Origin: Sodiomyces alkalinus F11
Taxonomy: Eukaryota > Ascomycota > Sordariomycetes > Glomerellales > Plectosphaerellaceae
Direction of reading: 5' to 3'
Length of the DNA stretch: 64,000 nt
Assembly (NCBI RefSeq): GCF_003711515.1
Contig: NW_021167080.1
Span: 6,218,346-6,282,345, forward strand
Shown: in pieces, positions 50,289 through 62,255 of the stretch
How positions within the stretch are numbered: the first letter of the stretch is position 1
Layout of the letters: every line of letters starts with the position of its first letter
The notes under the pieces: generated by a model
What the model was told of the DNA's origin: nothing
What the model saw: only the letters and a program-made list of their open reading frames with translations
Database searches by the model: none
Position numbers and translations under genes: made by a program

Positions 50289-53200
50289 GGTCGATGGTTG
50301 CTCCAGAGACACAAGGTGGTGAGTGAGTTGAGTTTTGAGATTTGGTAAAGCTCACGATGACTGGAACAAACAGGTGGGTAGCGGTACTGAAGTGGGAAAG
50401 ATGGTAAGGGACAGTGAGTAACGACTCAACAGTAGAGAACCTGGAATTCGTCAAGAGGGATCGACGACGGATTATGTAGGGAATCATGCACGTCGCTTGA
50501 AGAGCAAACAAACGTGCATGGGCTTCTCGACAACCAGCCAGACCCCTGCCTAAGCTAAGGTAGAGTTACAACGTATCTACCTACCTTAAGGTAACGAAGT
50601 ACAGAGTACAACCGTCGGTCCAAGCATCAGTACGGATACAGCTAAGCCACATTATTTGCTGGAGGTTGAAACCGGTGTCGAGTCTTTTCGATAAAGGGGG
50701 ACGGTGGAGTTGTTGGCACAAGCTTGCGGTCGCGTGGCTACTGGAGTCCGGGCGGGTTAGCTCGAGGAGCTCGCTCCAAGCGAGCCAAGGAAACAAGGAG
50801 GGCGTCAAGGACTCGAGCTCAAGAAATGCGAACAAACGCAACATATTGCCCGGAGTATTACATCGGGATGGACGCTAGTCCACATCTCGCCGCCACGCGT
50901 TGTGGGGGGAGAATATATACGTACTCCGTACTTCGCACAGATACCGACTACCTTGTCTTTGTAAAGAGGCTTGCGGAGAACTCCAGACGTACGGATAGAT
51001 GCCAACCAAGTCAACGTACCAAACTACCAGACGCTCCAGGGCATCTCAGTCCGGTCGGCGTAAGCTCCATAAAGAATATGGAAGTCTATGCTCTATTCGG
51101 GAGAAAATCGCGGGGAAAATCCGGGGTTCCCCCTCCTCCCCCGTGCACCATAACCCCTTAGCTTACGGCGGCTCCTCTTAACTCGTAGCGCGTGTTGGCA
51201 TTTGGATAGGTCGCCGACGAAGAGAGGGCGAAAGGGTCCCGAAGACCAACCCAGAGAAGGGTATCCCGGGCATAGGGACAGAGGTGCACGGATGATATGA
51301 TAATCTCGGAAGCATAATCTCTGAAGAAAAGTTGGTTTGAGGAATTCCACCGTCTTTGGGCAGAAGACCACCTAAATCGACGAATCCATTCTGACAGTTA
51401 AGAGATGAGAACGGACGTCGCCGTGACCGACGGAAAAGGGGCGCACGAGTACGTGGCGAGAAACGAAACGAAGAGGAAAGGTCGTGGTTTCGCAAGGGAT
51501 TTTGGAAAACTAATTCCGGGGAGGCACCTACCTTATAATAACGGTGCGGAAAAGTCCCTTCTGCAGTCTCACTGTGGAGCCGGAGACGTCTCGAAACGGA
51601 ACGGTGCACACCTAAGGGTGGAACTACCGACCTACCTGAATTAAGGTACCTAAGGTATTCTATACCTTATTACCTTAGGTACCTTCCGTTGTAGGTGGCT
51701 GCGGGGTCCCGCGTCTCTAAGTGGGATCGTGGGGTATCTGGGGTATGACCAAGCCACTTCTAATTATCTCGGTAGGGTACCTTATAATGAGTACGCCACG
51801 TGGTAACTTGTGTATCTTTGTTCATGAGATGGCCTACATCGCGATATATCTACTACATCTCAACGCACCATAGCAGCAACGAGCTGAAACCACACAGGAA
51901 TGTCAGGTGTGCCGTGTACGGTCTGACTGGGGTATGGTGAAGTAGTCTGCGTTGTCGACGAGCGATCTTGATAGAGGAAATCCAGGGGCTCCGTCCATAA
52001 GAAGCGTCCCAGAAATATTCCCACTCCGTACGCAGATCCGACATCAAAGCCTTGGCGACTATTGTCTAATAGCTTTACGGCTTCGAGTATCGTATCTACC
52101 TGTAAGGTAGTCAAGGCGCGAGTAAAATACGAATAAAATACGATTACGAACTCGTACCGTAAACTCGGTACCGTTGCAGCGAGCATCTCCGATCTAACCA
52201 GTAGATCACACGGGGGGTTCGGATGCCCGTAGCACACATCGCACAGACAACACACTCTTTCATCAAGCCAAGCTTTCTTTACCGCCAGGCAGCTTGTAAT
52301 GAATCATGTAGTCATACGTTAAGTCCATCTCCTGAATCGCTTCGTTGCTCTAGCGTTCCAGACAGCAGCCACTCCCGTTGCATTGACATGCATCGACCTG
52401 CATCGACATGCACCGACATGCACTCCCCATCTCCAAGTCTCAATAGCAAATCCACTCTTCCAGATCATCGCCCTTCTTCTGGCTGTCATATTCGTCATGT
52501 TCGTTCCACACTCGCACAGGAGGCATCTGCCTGAGAGCAGCTCCCAGAGATCACCATCGCAGTGTCTGAAGCTCCAGGATATGCTAGTCCGGCCAGGGAG
52601 ACAGTTCGACGTACTGAACGAGAGACGGAGAGAGATGGAGCGGTAGAGCTTTCCCAGGCTTGACAGACGAACTGAACTTCACCGCCGTCCCCGAAAGTGC
52701 CTGTGCCATCGTAAAGCACGTATTCAGGCCGAGCCAGTCAAAGAACTAATAATCAGCACCACAAATCAGCCCTGCAACTACTCAAAAACCGCCACACGTT
52801 ATTTCTCTATTATTACTCACCGGATCTCACCGGAAAGTCCATATCATCTGACAATATCCATTGAAATCGCTGTCCGTTCGTCCGTCCTATACCGCTCCCC
52901 GGGAAACGTCTCCCCAGGTTGTAGTTAATGTGGGGTAATTACCTCTCCTACCCCCAACAGCTCTCCTCTCGACCCCTCAAAATCCCGCCATCTCGGAGGC
53001 CCAATAAAATCGACACTACGGAGCAGCATTGGAACTTGGCGTCCCAGCAAGTTATTCCTTGACAGCCCTAGCGCAAAACCACGCCCCAAGCTTGCCCAAG
53101 AGCTTGGCCAACGAGGAGGCGTCTCTTGCTTATTACTCCGTTCCCAGAACCTACCTATCGAGCTGCAAGTCTCCATTCAGGTCCGTCCGTGTATGATAAG

Positions 53201-53944
53201 TGTCATCGAATTCCTGGCTTGGCTGGGGGCGGCTGCGAAGACGTCTAGGACAATACCATACTTTCAGTCGAGTCGTCGACGCCTTCTTTCTCCCTCGGTC
53301 CGTCCGTCCAGGCAATGCTTACCTTTGAGGTGAGCCCCTGAACACCGGATGAACGTCGACTTAGTTCACTGAGGACTGGGGCAGGCGTTCGCCTTGGGCA
53401 CTGCATAGAAGCGCAGTCTAATTAGCCTGAGAAGAAAAGAATAATGCTACCCACGTAGGAGAGATTAAAATGCCCTGCTATACACAGGAAAATTCCCAAA
53501 AGGCGTCCGAATGAGCCACAGACCCAATACCAAAAACCCAAGCATAAGATAACGATGATGATGGTAACGATGACCATAATGATGACCCGTCAATCCGACT
53601 CACCAATAATGGGCCGGTCTACGGAGACCCTGCCATTGCCCGTCCCAGCAATATGGTTGTCGACATAGTATACCATGCAGCCAGCCGGCCGGACCCCGCC
53701 ATGACGCCTGAATATGCCAACCTTAAGTCTAAATAATAGTACCGCGTCGCCTCACGCCCGAACGGGGCAAAGTGCGAAGTGTTAGGGGGGAGGACCCCAA
53801 ATCCAAACCCCCCCGAAACAACCACGCCACGAGAGACGCCTTGAGTTTCGTTCGAGTTCCGTTTGTCCCGTACGTTAGGAGTTTTCCGTAGCGTGCGAAC
53901 AATAATAATAGTGAAAATAAACAACGGCTTTTCTGGTGTGTCTT
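50289..53944. other. intergenic, no supported gene
   Basis: About 3.7 kb including the MFS promoter. Frames of up to about 145 codons overlap on both strands without recognisable content. Short GCATCGACATGCAC-type tandem repeats lie at about 52380-52425. Scattered CCTTAGGTA/TACCTTAGG motifs occur at about 51640-51690. Confidence 0.5.
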
Positions 53945-55348
53945 TTATGCGGCGCTCGAGGACCTGCGATTGCGCCCCGGCTTGTAGAGATGAAACTGGA
54001 CGAAGATGACGCTGTCCTCGACAATTGTGCCGAGAGAGCCCAGAAGCCACGGTAGGGCGCGGACGAGATAGTCTTTCTCCTGGGAATACGCTATTAAACT
54101 CGCGCCGTATGCAGCGTTTCCAGTGAGGGAGAGGAGGAAAAAGAGCAGCGCGAGCCCCTCACACGACTTTTCGCGCCAATTCTTAATAATCTGCGGGATA
54201 CGTGCACTAAGCGAGTAACGTTAGTAACGTTAACCTAGCTGAACTCGACCGCTCTCCCCCTTCTTCCTTGCAAGTGCGCCTCGAGAGCGTTTTAACGTAC
54301 CAAAGATACAGCGCCGCGCTGATGTAGCCCAGGACCAAGCCGATCATCGTGACTGCGTCCTTCTCCGCGGGCGAGTCCGGAACTGGCAGGTCTGGATCCG
54401 CATCCCAGGCCCCGGCCTTGTACGAGATGAACCAACCGAGAATCCCGACAGAGTATACGGCGACAAGACTGAGCGTGTTGTATAGCCACGCCTTACCGCC
54501 GGAGGTTTCGTCCCCGCCCGTCACGATCTTGCGTAGAGGCTCGGTTTCGGCATGAATCTCTCGGCGTCTCTGCGACCCTGAAAGGCTGGAGGATGAGGGT
54601 CGGCGTCGCTGCTCGGCCAAGAGAGGTTGGGTCTCCCTCCAGTGTGGTTCGGTGTGGTGGTGGTGATGCGACTGGCGGTGTCGCGCCGCACGACGAGCAT
54701 TCTTGGTGTTGTAGTAGAGACATTGGGTGATAAGAACAAGATCGGCAAAGCAGAAGTAGCAAGCCAGGGCAATCGCGGTTGGAGCCAAGCTGGTGAAGAG
54801 GGCACCTAAGGGTAGAAGGTAAATTGGGTCAGCGATAATGAACACATCTTCCATGGATCTGGAAGGGTAATTTCCAAGATGGTTCCCAGAAAAGAAAGTA
54901 AAAACGCCAATAATCGAGCAAGCACCTGTGGTTCCGTATATATTGAATGACTCGAACAGAAGGGCCGTGACTTCCATTCAGAGTAGGCCGGAACAAAAGG
55001 TTACTTCGTAGGTATGTTCGCGGTCGACCAAGGGCGGGATCACGGACCTGCAAGGTTGGTAGCATCGCCCAACAACCAGATAAAGAGAAAGCCCATCGAG
55101 AGGCCATCGGCACTTTGAAGCTTGTAGTTGGCGATAAGTTGAGGAAGCTGCAAAGAAGTCGCCGCCGTCAGTTACGAACCCACACTGGCTCTGGAGCCGC
55201 GGTGTCAATTGAACTAGGGCGTGGAGTGGTTTACCAGAAGACAGATCCATGCAGTCAAGCTGATGCTGCCAAAGATCCCGGATAACGCATCTTTGATCGA
55301 GGGTGCCTGCGATAAGGCCTTGAAGGCCATGGGCACGACGGAAGCCAT
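53945..55348 (-). CDS. PQ-loop repeat membrane transporter (vacuolar/lysosomal cationic amino-acid type), 326 aa
   Basis: Four exons: 55348-55235, 55147-55048, 54805-54301 and 54206-53945, 327 codons in phase. The two signature PQ loops are present: LPQLIANYKLQSADGLSMGF at about residues 39-58 and RIPQIIKNWREKSCEGLALL in the last exon. About seven hydrophobic segments are visible. A His/Ser/Arg-rich loop (a run of five His within SHHHHHTEPHWRE) separates the halves. This layout matches yeast Ypq1/Ypq2 and animal LAAT-1, which export lysine and arginine from the vacuole or lysosome. Intron 2 is unusually long for this window (242 nt). The exon-boundary choice is fixed by phase and the PQ motif. 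Confidence 0.92.
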
Positions 55349-57529
55349 GGTTGGCGAAGAGCCTGCCAGGGTGGATTGGGAAGAATGAAACGGGTCGCGG
55401 ATCGCGTCAGGACCTGCTCGACCCTTTTCCAAGTTTTAAAAAGCGAATATGGGAAGAGTTTCGAGTCAGGTGGTGGGCGGAGGGCTGAACAAAAGTCACA
55501 AGCGCCCCCTCCAAAGCCAAAAGGAGGGAGGCGGTCACGTAGTGGGAATCGTTATCGGTGTGGTACGGAGTACGGAGTAAATAAGGTAAGGTAAGACAAG
55601 GAAGGTAGTGGTGCGCCGTAGTGTCTTATCGTAGCCAGTCAGAGATCGAGTTTCGAATGCGAGTGACCGAGATAAGAAGACTTCTTTTTGTTCATCCGAC
55701 TTCGAACACACGTAGCAGCGGCAAGGCTGAATTCAAGGTGGCTCATGGATAACTTCGTATGTTCGGACTATCGATACGACAAACGGGTGAAATGGTTGAT
55801 AACCATGACGTTCGTCGCTCACAACCTCTTGTCCCTTCTCCGAATACTGACGCGTCCGGTTTCGGGGGCAGAATCACGGTATAGACCAATCACATCAAGG
55901 GTATTTTATCTTAGCTCAATTCATTCCAAGAGAAGGTACGATGCACCTATATTACGTAATTCGCCAACAACTAATGTGCACGAGACGATTATCCGATCCG
56001 TTCGTGGATGGGTTCTCGTCGAGGTTTTACTTTACCTCTTCCTATCCTCTGTCCAGAATCGTGGACATGCAGCAATGCCATAACCAGCGAACACGGATCT
56101 CACTTTCAAAGAGCAACTTCGACCATAATCAGACCTGCATAGCGGCGTGTTAGTTGGTCCCATCTTCCAAGGGTCGGTTCTTGAACACGTTCGGCACGTG
56201 AAGCCTCCCGTCTCCTTCTAGACTAAGGTATCTCCCTTCAAGGCCAACCAGGTGAACGACCATGCTCGTGAAATTATCGGACGGTTCGGGTATATGGACA
56301 AATTAGCAAGAAATCATACCCCGGACTATCTAGAGGTCCTGCTTCAAATGGAACTTTGCACGTCAGATCGACACTCCACTCAAGTCTGTAAACTCAGAGA
56401 ATTGCTCCTCATGCGGCTTGCGAACTTGGAGGGCTTGTCTTTCCATCGAAGGCAACTCGACGCTGCATTCATCGCGTTGACTTCGCGGCGAATTGCAGCG
56501 TTGTTGCCCTAGGCGCTCCATCAAAGACCCTTGGGCTTATCTACGAGCGGCTGCAAAACTCACTACTGCATACTTCTCCCCCCGAACACATGGAGTCAAA
56601 GCCGGAACTCCTCGAAGAAGGACTCGTTCAAGCCTGATGCAGATCCTCTGCAGCTGAGATATTAGGCACTTCTCCACGCAGTGTTATCCCCCGACTTGAA
56701 ATCTGATTCGTTGCTCCCACGGCCTGCAGCCCTGATTGGAGGACATCGCCTGCGAGTTTTGTTCGAGACATAGTCACATCGCCGTCGATGTTGCAGCACG
56801 ATGCAATGGAAAAACCAGTCGGATCATTGGCGGCTGCCTACATATGCTGCGAAACGACCATTTCTTCGAGTTATCTCTTAGGCCTCTCATGCAGCACGGC
56901 AGCCTACTACTCAACCCTACACCAACACGCATAACGACCTTGACGTGGAAGGCTCCAGACCCATTACCCCAACTGTCGAGTCATCTCTTAGGCCTCTTAT
57001 GCAGCACGGCAGCCGACTACTCAACCCTACACCAACACGCATAAAGACCTTGACGTGGAAGGCTCCAGACCCATTATCTCAACTGGAGGCTGACGGGGCT
57101 ACGGTAATGTGTGCTTTGAGGCCCAAGAATTTGCAGGATTGTTTCACCGAGGCCAAGGCCCCAAGGAGCAGCACCGCGCAAGAATTCGGTGTCTGGACAT
57201 GATTCTGTTGGCCCGGACATGGCTTGTTTGTTCCCCCGGCTGCTGGCATATCCTTGGGCTCCTGAAACGATCCTGGCTTGCAGTATGTTCCTCCTCTGCT
57301 TGTTTCCAACACTTCCACGGCGGCGCAGCTGGATTGCCCGACGGCAGTTTGACAGTGACTCGAAAGCACGAGCCGTTGAAAGCACGCAGAGGCTCGCTAT
57401 ATCAAGGCGTCTGTCCCATCAGGTTTATTCTCACATCAGACAGTCGCACCCATAATCGCTCGAGCTTCTTCTCGTTGGCCATCTTACTCTGTCTCAAGCG
57501 CCTTTATACACACCCACCAACTAGGTCCA
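55349..57529. other. intergenic, possibly with a decayed gene
   Basis: Divergent promoter region for the PQ-loop and dynamin genes. An 86-codon frame at 56252-56512 (starts MNDHAREIIGRFGYM, with Leu/Arg/Asp text) looks protein-like but cannot be extended or recognised. It could be a fragment of a lost gene. A 110-bp tandem duplication lies at 56868-57087. Confidence 0.4.
56868..57087. repeat. 110-bp tandem duplication
   Basis: Copies 56868-56977 and 56978-57087 differ at only a handful of positions. 110 is not a multiple of three, which argues against a coding role. Confidence 0.9.
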
Positions 57530-60261
57530 ATGACGACCGTGGAGCTCCAGTCGAAGGAGCATCGTGACCTTCTCGACATCATCGATCGTCTACGGTCCCA
57601 GGGGATCAGCAAGTATGTCGACCTTCCGGGGATCATTGTTTGCGGTGACCAGTCAGCCGGCAAGAGCTCTGTACTCGAGGCCATTTCCGGCATGTCATTT
57701 CCAACCAAGGATAACCTGTGCACGAGATTCCCCACCGAACTGGTCCTGCGGCGAGACCCTGCCAGCAAAATCGATGTATCCATAATCCCCGGTCCCGAGA
57801 GATCTGGCGAAGAGAAGGAGTATCTTTGCCGCTTCCCGCCCCCTCCTGTCGACTGGGCCACGAAAGACCTGGGTCCGGTCATCGAGTCTGCCAAAGAGAA
57901 AATGGGACTCTCTGGAGCCAAAGCTTTTAGCACCGATACGCTCCGCATAGAACTGTCCGGTCCAACGCAACCACACCTCACCCTAGTCGACCTGCCAGGG
58001 TTGTTTCGGGCGGGAAATAAGGAGCAGTCCGTCGCCGACGCCGAGACAGTGGAGAAGATGGTCCAGGATTATATGAAAAGACCGCGAAGCATCATCCTGG
58101 CCGTCATCTCCGCCAAGAGTGACTTTGCCCTTCAGAATATCACCGAGCTGGCGCACAAATGGGACCCCGAGCGAGTCCGCACCATCGGTCTAATTACAAA
58201 ACCCGACACCCTCGAGGTGGGATCCGAAAGCGAGCTCTCTTACCTCAAACTTGCTCAGAACAAAGACGTCGAGTTGCAGCTGGGCTGGCACGTCCTCAGA
58301 AACCGGAATTTTCACGAAAAGGAATCGACGCTCCAAACACGAAATCAAGTGGAGGAACAATTCTTTTCACAGGGCATCTGGAAGTCGCTGGATTCAGGGC
58401 TTTGTGGTGCCAAGTCTCTGAAAGTCCGCCTCAGCAACGTCCTAAAGGATCAAATCATAAGCCAACTGTCGGGACTTCTCCAAGACGTCCGTGGAGGCAT
58501 CGTGGATTGCGAGGCGAAGCTCGAGAGACTTGGCTCCCCACGAGAAACCCTCTTAGATCAGCGCCGCTATCTTTCTAGGATCGGGCAAGACTTCTCGAAT
58601 CTGATGAAAGCCGCAGTCAATGGCGCTTACGAGGGCCCTTTTTTCGGGGGCGCCAAAACCGAGGAGGGGTACCGGAAGCGTCTGCGCGCCGTCGTGCAGA
58701 ATAGGCTGACCGAGTTCGCCGAGGGGATGCGCGAGCGTGGACACACCCGCCATATTCAAGACGACCCCTTAGAAGACGGTCAGCTTGACGGTCCCGTCAA
58801 GCACCATCAACAAAACGCCATTTCGCGCTCTGCCTATGTTGAAGAAGTCAAAGGCCTTATGAGCAGGAGCCGAGGGCGAGAGCTTCCGGGTACATTCAAT
58901 CCACTCATCATCAGCGAGCTTTTCGTCGAACAGAGCCAGCCCTGGAAAGACCTCACCGCCGGCTTGAACCAAGACATCCTCGAATCTGTCCACGATGTGG
59001 TTCGGGACATAGTAGTTCATGTGGCTGCCGAGGAGACTGCGAATGCCATTTTGCGCTTTGTTGATGAAGGGATCGAGTCGTTAAAGGAAGATCTGGACCG
59101 AAAGCTAGACGAGCTCCTCGACCCTCATTATTCCGTCCATCCCATCAGCTACAATCACTACCTCACAGACACGGTCCAAAAAGCACAGCATGCCCGCCGA
59201 AAGCGTGCCAATGAAGCGACGCTCGTAAAATCCCTTGGCCTAGGTTATCTTGACAGGAATTATGCTCTAAAGGGTAGCGGGATTGTCGCCTTGCTCGACT
59301 CGCTCGGAGAGGGTGTGCAAGCGGATATGGATCAATTTGGTTGCTCGTTGGCCGTTGACTATATGCAAGCATACTATAAAGTAAGCAACACACATACATA
59401 TATGTCGATTCTCTCTGCTGACCCACTGAACTACAGGTGGCGTTGAAGAAGTTTGTCGACAATGTGAGCGTTCTCGCCATCGAACAATGTCTCATGCAAA
59501 AACTGCCAGATCTTTTCAGCCCCGCGGTGGTTCTGGACTTGAGTGACGAAGATATCTCTCATATGGCCGCGGAAAGCGAGGAGGCCAGCGCGGAGCGAGC
59601 CCGGTATATCGAGAAGCGAGACGTTCTCCAGGCAGCACTGCCCAGCTTGGCCCGCTTGACCAAACGACGCTCACGAGTGGCGGGTAAGCCGGCTCTCCAT
59701 TTCGGTGTCCTCCCAATCAGATCTTCCATCCTTCCTAACCTTTATTGCCAAGAATTAACAGAACAGTCAAACCGCTTCACATCGAATGGAGCTCCCTCGC
59801 CCCGGCCTACGACATCGACCCGAGCTCAAGCCGATTCAACAGATACCTCAGCAGGTCTGGAAGCGCATTCTAGATCTGGGTCCGAAAAGCCGCTGTTACC
59901 AACGGTAAAAGCAGCGGCGGAATCGTACGGAGAGAATGGCGCGGAGACTGAACTTGGACCACCTGAACTTGAAGAGCCTTATCCTGAAGAGCCTTATCCT
60001 GAAGAGCCTTATCCTGAAGCACCTGAACCTGAACCCCCTTATCCTGAACCTGAGCCTGAACCTGAACCTGAACCACAGAATGAGTGGGCATTGCCACCTC
60101 AAGTCGCGGTGTATGATTCGCAGGAGGTTGTCCCACCACGGCTAAAGGGGAAAAAGAAGAAGAAGATCAAATCAAGTCGGATAAACGACGAACCACCGCC
60201 TGTGGAAATAGTGGAAGCGTCGCCCAGACTGGTGCCTGTAGCAAGTTCTTATGAATACTGA
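57530..60261 (+). CDS. dynamin-like GTPase, 865 aa
   Basis: Exons 57530-59380, 59437-59683 and 59762-60261, 866 codons. The dynamin GTPase domain is complete: P-loop GDQSAGKSS (residues 39-47), switch-I Thr in CTRFPTELVLRR (64-75), VDLPG (153-157) and TKPD (223-226). A helical stalk (about 300-600) and a GED-like segment in exon 2 (KKFVDNVSVLAIEQCLMQKL) follow. There is no PH domain, so it resembles the Mx/Vps1-like branch of fungal dynamin-related proteins rather than classical dynamin. The C-terminus is a low-complexity EEPYPEEPYPE/PEPEPEP run (from about 59966) and a Lys-rich stretch (KGKKKKKIK). The second intron (59684-59761) has good motifs but is 78 nt with no stop, so its retention would add 26 residues. 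Membrane remodelling is the family role; the specific target is unknown. Confidence 0.92.
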
Positions 60262-60667
60262 GCAGAAAAGGGCCACGCAGCTTCTCTGTCGACGCAATGT
60301 CTGAACACCCGAACGTCTTGGTTTAAGATGGTAACTCACACACGTCGTGGCCTGATGTTAAATTTTGCGTACGGACCGAATCGCCCTCCTACTAGCAGAC
60401 ACGATTGTCATTAAACCCCAGAGAGTAAACGCGATGCAATATGATTCTGCTCGTCAGATCCCCTTGCGTAGGTTGCTTAACAGAACCAAAACTATGCTGG
60501 ATACGGTGCAAAGATCCGGCGGCCTCTCATGGCTGGAGTCAAAGAGGACCATCTCTGCCAGCCCTGGATGCTCTTGCTGTGCAGTGTCTCCCTGCACGAC
60601 ACTGTCTAGAGCCAAGGTTGCAAGGGGGAACATGGCGGCAAAATCCCATCGACGCCATCCAATCCTG
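60262..60667. other. convergent intergenic region
   Basis: Tail-to-tail spacer between the dynamin-like and hydrolase genes. Nothing coding is recognised. Confidence 0.5.
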
Positions 60668-61627
60668 TCATGTCGCTCTAGCGGCCTGTGCAGAACACTC
60701 CTCGACGAAGGCAGCAGTTATAGCGTTAAACTTATCCGGTTCCTCGTAGAAGAGCCAATGGCCAGACTCGAACACCTCCTCCTTCGCCAATCCGGGTCGA
60801 ATCGCGTTCAAGCGCCTTGCGGTCTCTAGCATCCCCTCAAGTGGAAAGCACCCAGATCGGCGCCCGGCCATGACGAGCGTCGGTACGTCAATCATGTCAA
60901 TGGCCTCGCGGTGGTCATACCGCGTATGATCGGCCATAAGACGTGCGAGCCAGACGGAGTCGCACAGGGCGCTGGTGCGTGTGAAGAAGGCCTCGTCCTC
61001 AGCAGCCTGCTCGGGGGACGGGGGCGGCGGACCGTTCTCGCCAGCGGGAGGAGCCTGCCGGTAGCCGAGACAGCCCGCGACAAGATCACGATGAGCAGCG
61101 GGCGGGTCGGAGGTCCAGAAGTCCTGGGCCGCGCGCAGGGTGGCCTCGTCGTAGCAGCCGGTGTGGGCGCGGGATGCGTCCCAGCCGCCGCCGAAGACGG
61201 AGCGGTCCTGCAGTGGGCCCTGGTCGACGAAGATGAAGCCGGCGAAGTCGGAGGCGGTGAAGAGCTCTACGTAGGTCCACAGGACGGCGGCGCCGATGGA
61301 ACAGCCGACGGGGACGATGGGCGCGGAGGTGTGGCGGCGGATGTGGGCTAGGAGGTCACGCAGGTCGGCGGCCAGGCGGGCGACGTGGTAACCGCCCGGC
61401 GTGCGGGAGGATCGGCCGTGGCCGCGCATATCTGGGGCAATGACCCAGAGGCGCTCGCTCAGAGGGCTGAAGTTGCGGGCGAAGTAGTCGCTTGAACCGC
61501 TGAAGCCGTGCATGAGCAGGACGATGGGCGGGGTGTCCGGACCCGGGCTGCGGGACCCGGAGAGGGGTCGTGAGGTTTGGAAAGCCAGGGTGCAGGCATC
61601 GTTGGCCACACAGGTCTCGTAATTCAT
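60668..61627 (-). CDS. alpha/beta-hydrolase fold protein, 319 aa
   Basis: Intronless frame starting MNYETCVANDAC at 61627. The oxyanion-loop HGFSG lies at residues 40-44, DMRGHGRSS at 66-74, the nucleophile elbow GCSIG at 108-112 (Ser110) and the catalytic His in ESGHWLFYEEP (His290). After strand 6 the usual Asp-containing loop reads VMAGRRSGCFP, so the acid residue is not obvious there. No signal peptide is present, suggesting an intracellular enzyme. Relatives hydrolyse esters, epoxides or carbon-carbon bonds, and the substrate cannot be inferred. It is GC-rich, with a Pro/Glu-rich insertion (about 192-211) in the lid. Confidence 0.9.
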   Translation of the reverse strand: MNYETCVANDACTLAFQTSRPLSGSRSPGPDTPPIVLLMHGFSGSSDYFARNFSPLSERLWVIAPDMRGHGRSSRTPGGYHVARLAADLRDLLAHIRRHTSAPIVPVGCSIGAAVLWTYVELFTASDFAGFIFVDQGPLQDRSVFGGGWDASRAHTGCYDEATLRAAQDFWTSDPPAAHRDLVAGCLGYRQAPPAGENGPPPPSPEQAAEDEAFFTRTSALCDSVWLARLMADHTRYDHREAIDMIDVPTLVMAGRRSGCFPLEGMLETARRLNAIRPGLAKEEVFESGHWLFYEEPDKFNAITAAFVEECSAQAARAT

Positions 61628-62255
61628 TTTCTTTTTTTTTTCTTCCTTTGGGCTACCTACCTATTTACAATCTCTATCCGCGAGAGAAATTGGCGATAGA
61701 GCAGTATATGGGTTCAATATCTTCTCGACGTACTCAAATGAAGATGTTGGGAATGGATGAGAGAGGTGAGAGAATAAAGACGTGAAGATGGAACGATTAC
61801 TCATCAAGACGTACCGTACCCAACGCCAATTCCCGAAGCCGAACCCCCGGGCGTCAGGGACCTGCACACCCAATGAAGTGTTGCCTGCGGGTTCCCGTGC
61901 CAACTCGCCCGCGACTCCACGAAAGTACCGACTCACGCCAGGCGACCACATGGCCCGCGTGATGATAGGCTATGAAGGAGTCACGGTCATACTTGATGCA
62001 TTCAGCGCGAAGCGAAGTCCGTCGTGTTCAATTCTAGAAGTGCCAGACATTACGGCGTCTCATCAAGTATCAATTTGTTCCTTCTTACGCCGGACTGTAC
62101 ATACCTTAGCGAGCTTGCTTTTGTTTTGCTTCACCTGGCCAGACGCGACGAAGGGAGAAAGATAAATCGACTGATAGACCGAATTTGGCGGACTTGCGAA
62201 TCCATAAATCCTCCCCAGATTTAAACATATTTATAATTACTACTTACCTGCCATC
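61628..62255. other. divergent intergenic region
   Basis: Promoter region shared by the hydrolase (left) and the nuclease (right). A pyrimidine run lies at 61625-61645. No gene seen. Confidence 0.5.

Noticed and set aside
51860..52255. 131-codon minus-strand frame
   Set aside because: Partly protein-like in composition, but no start context, splice partners or recognisable family. Left unannotated.
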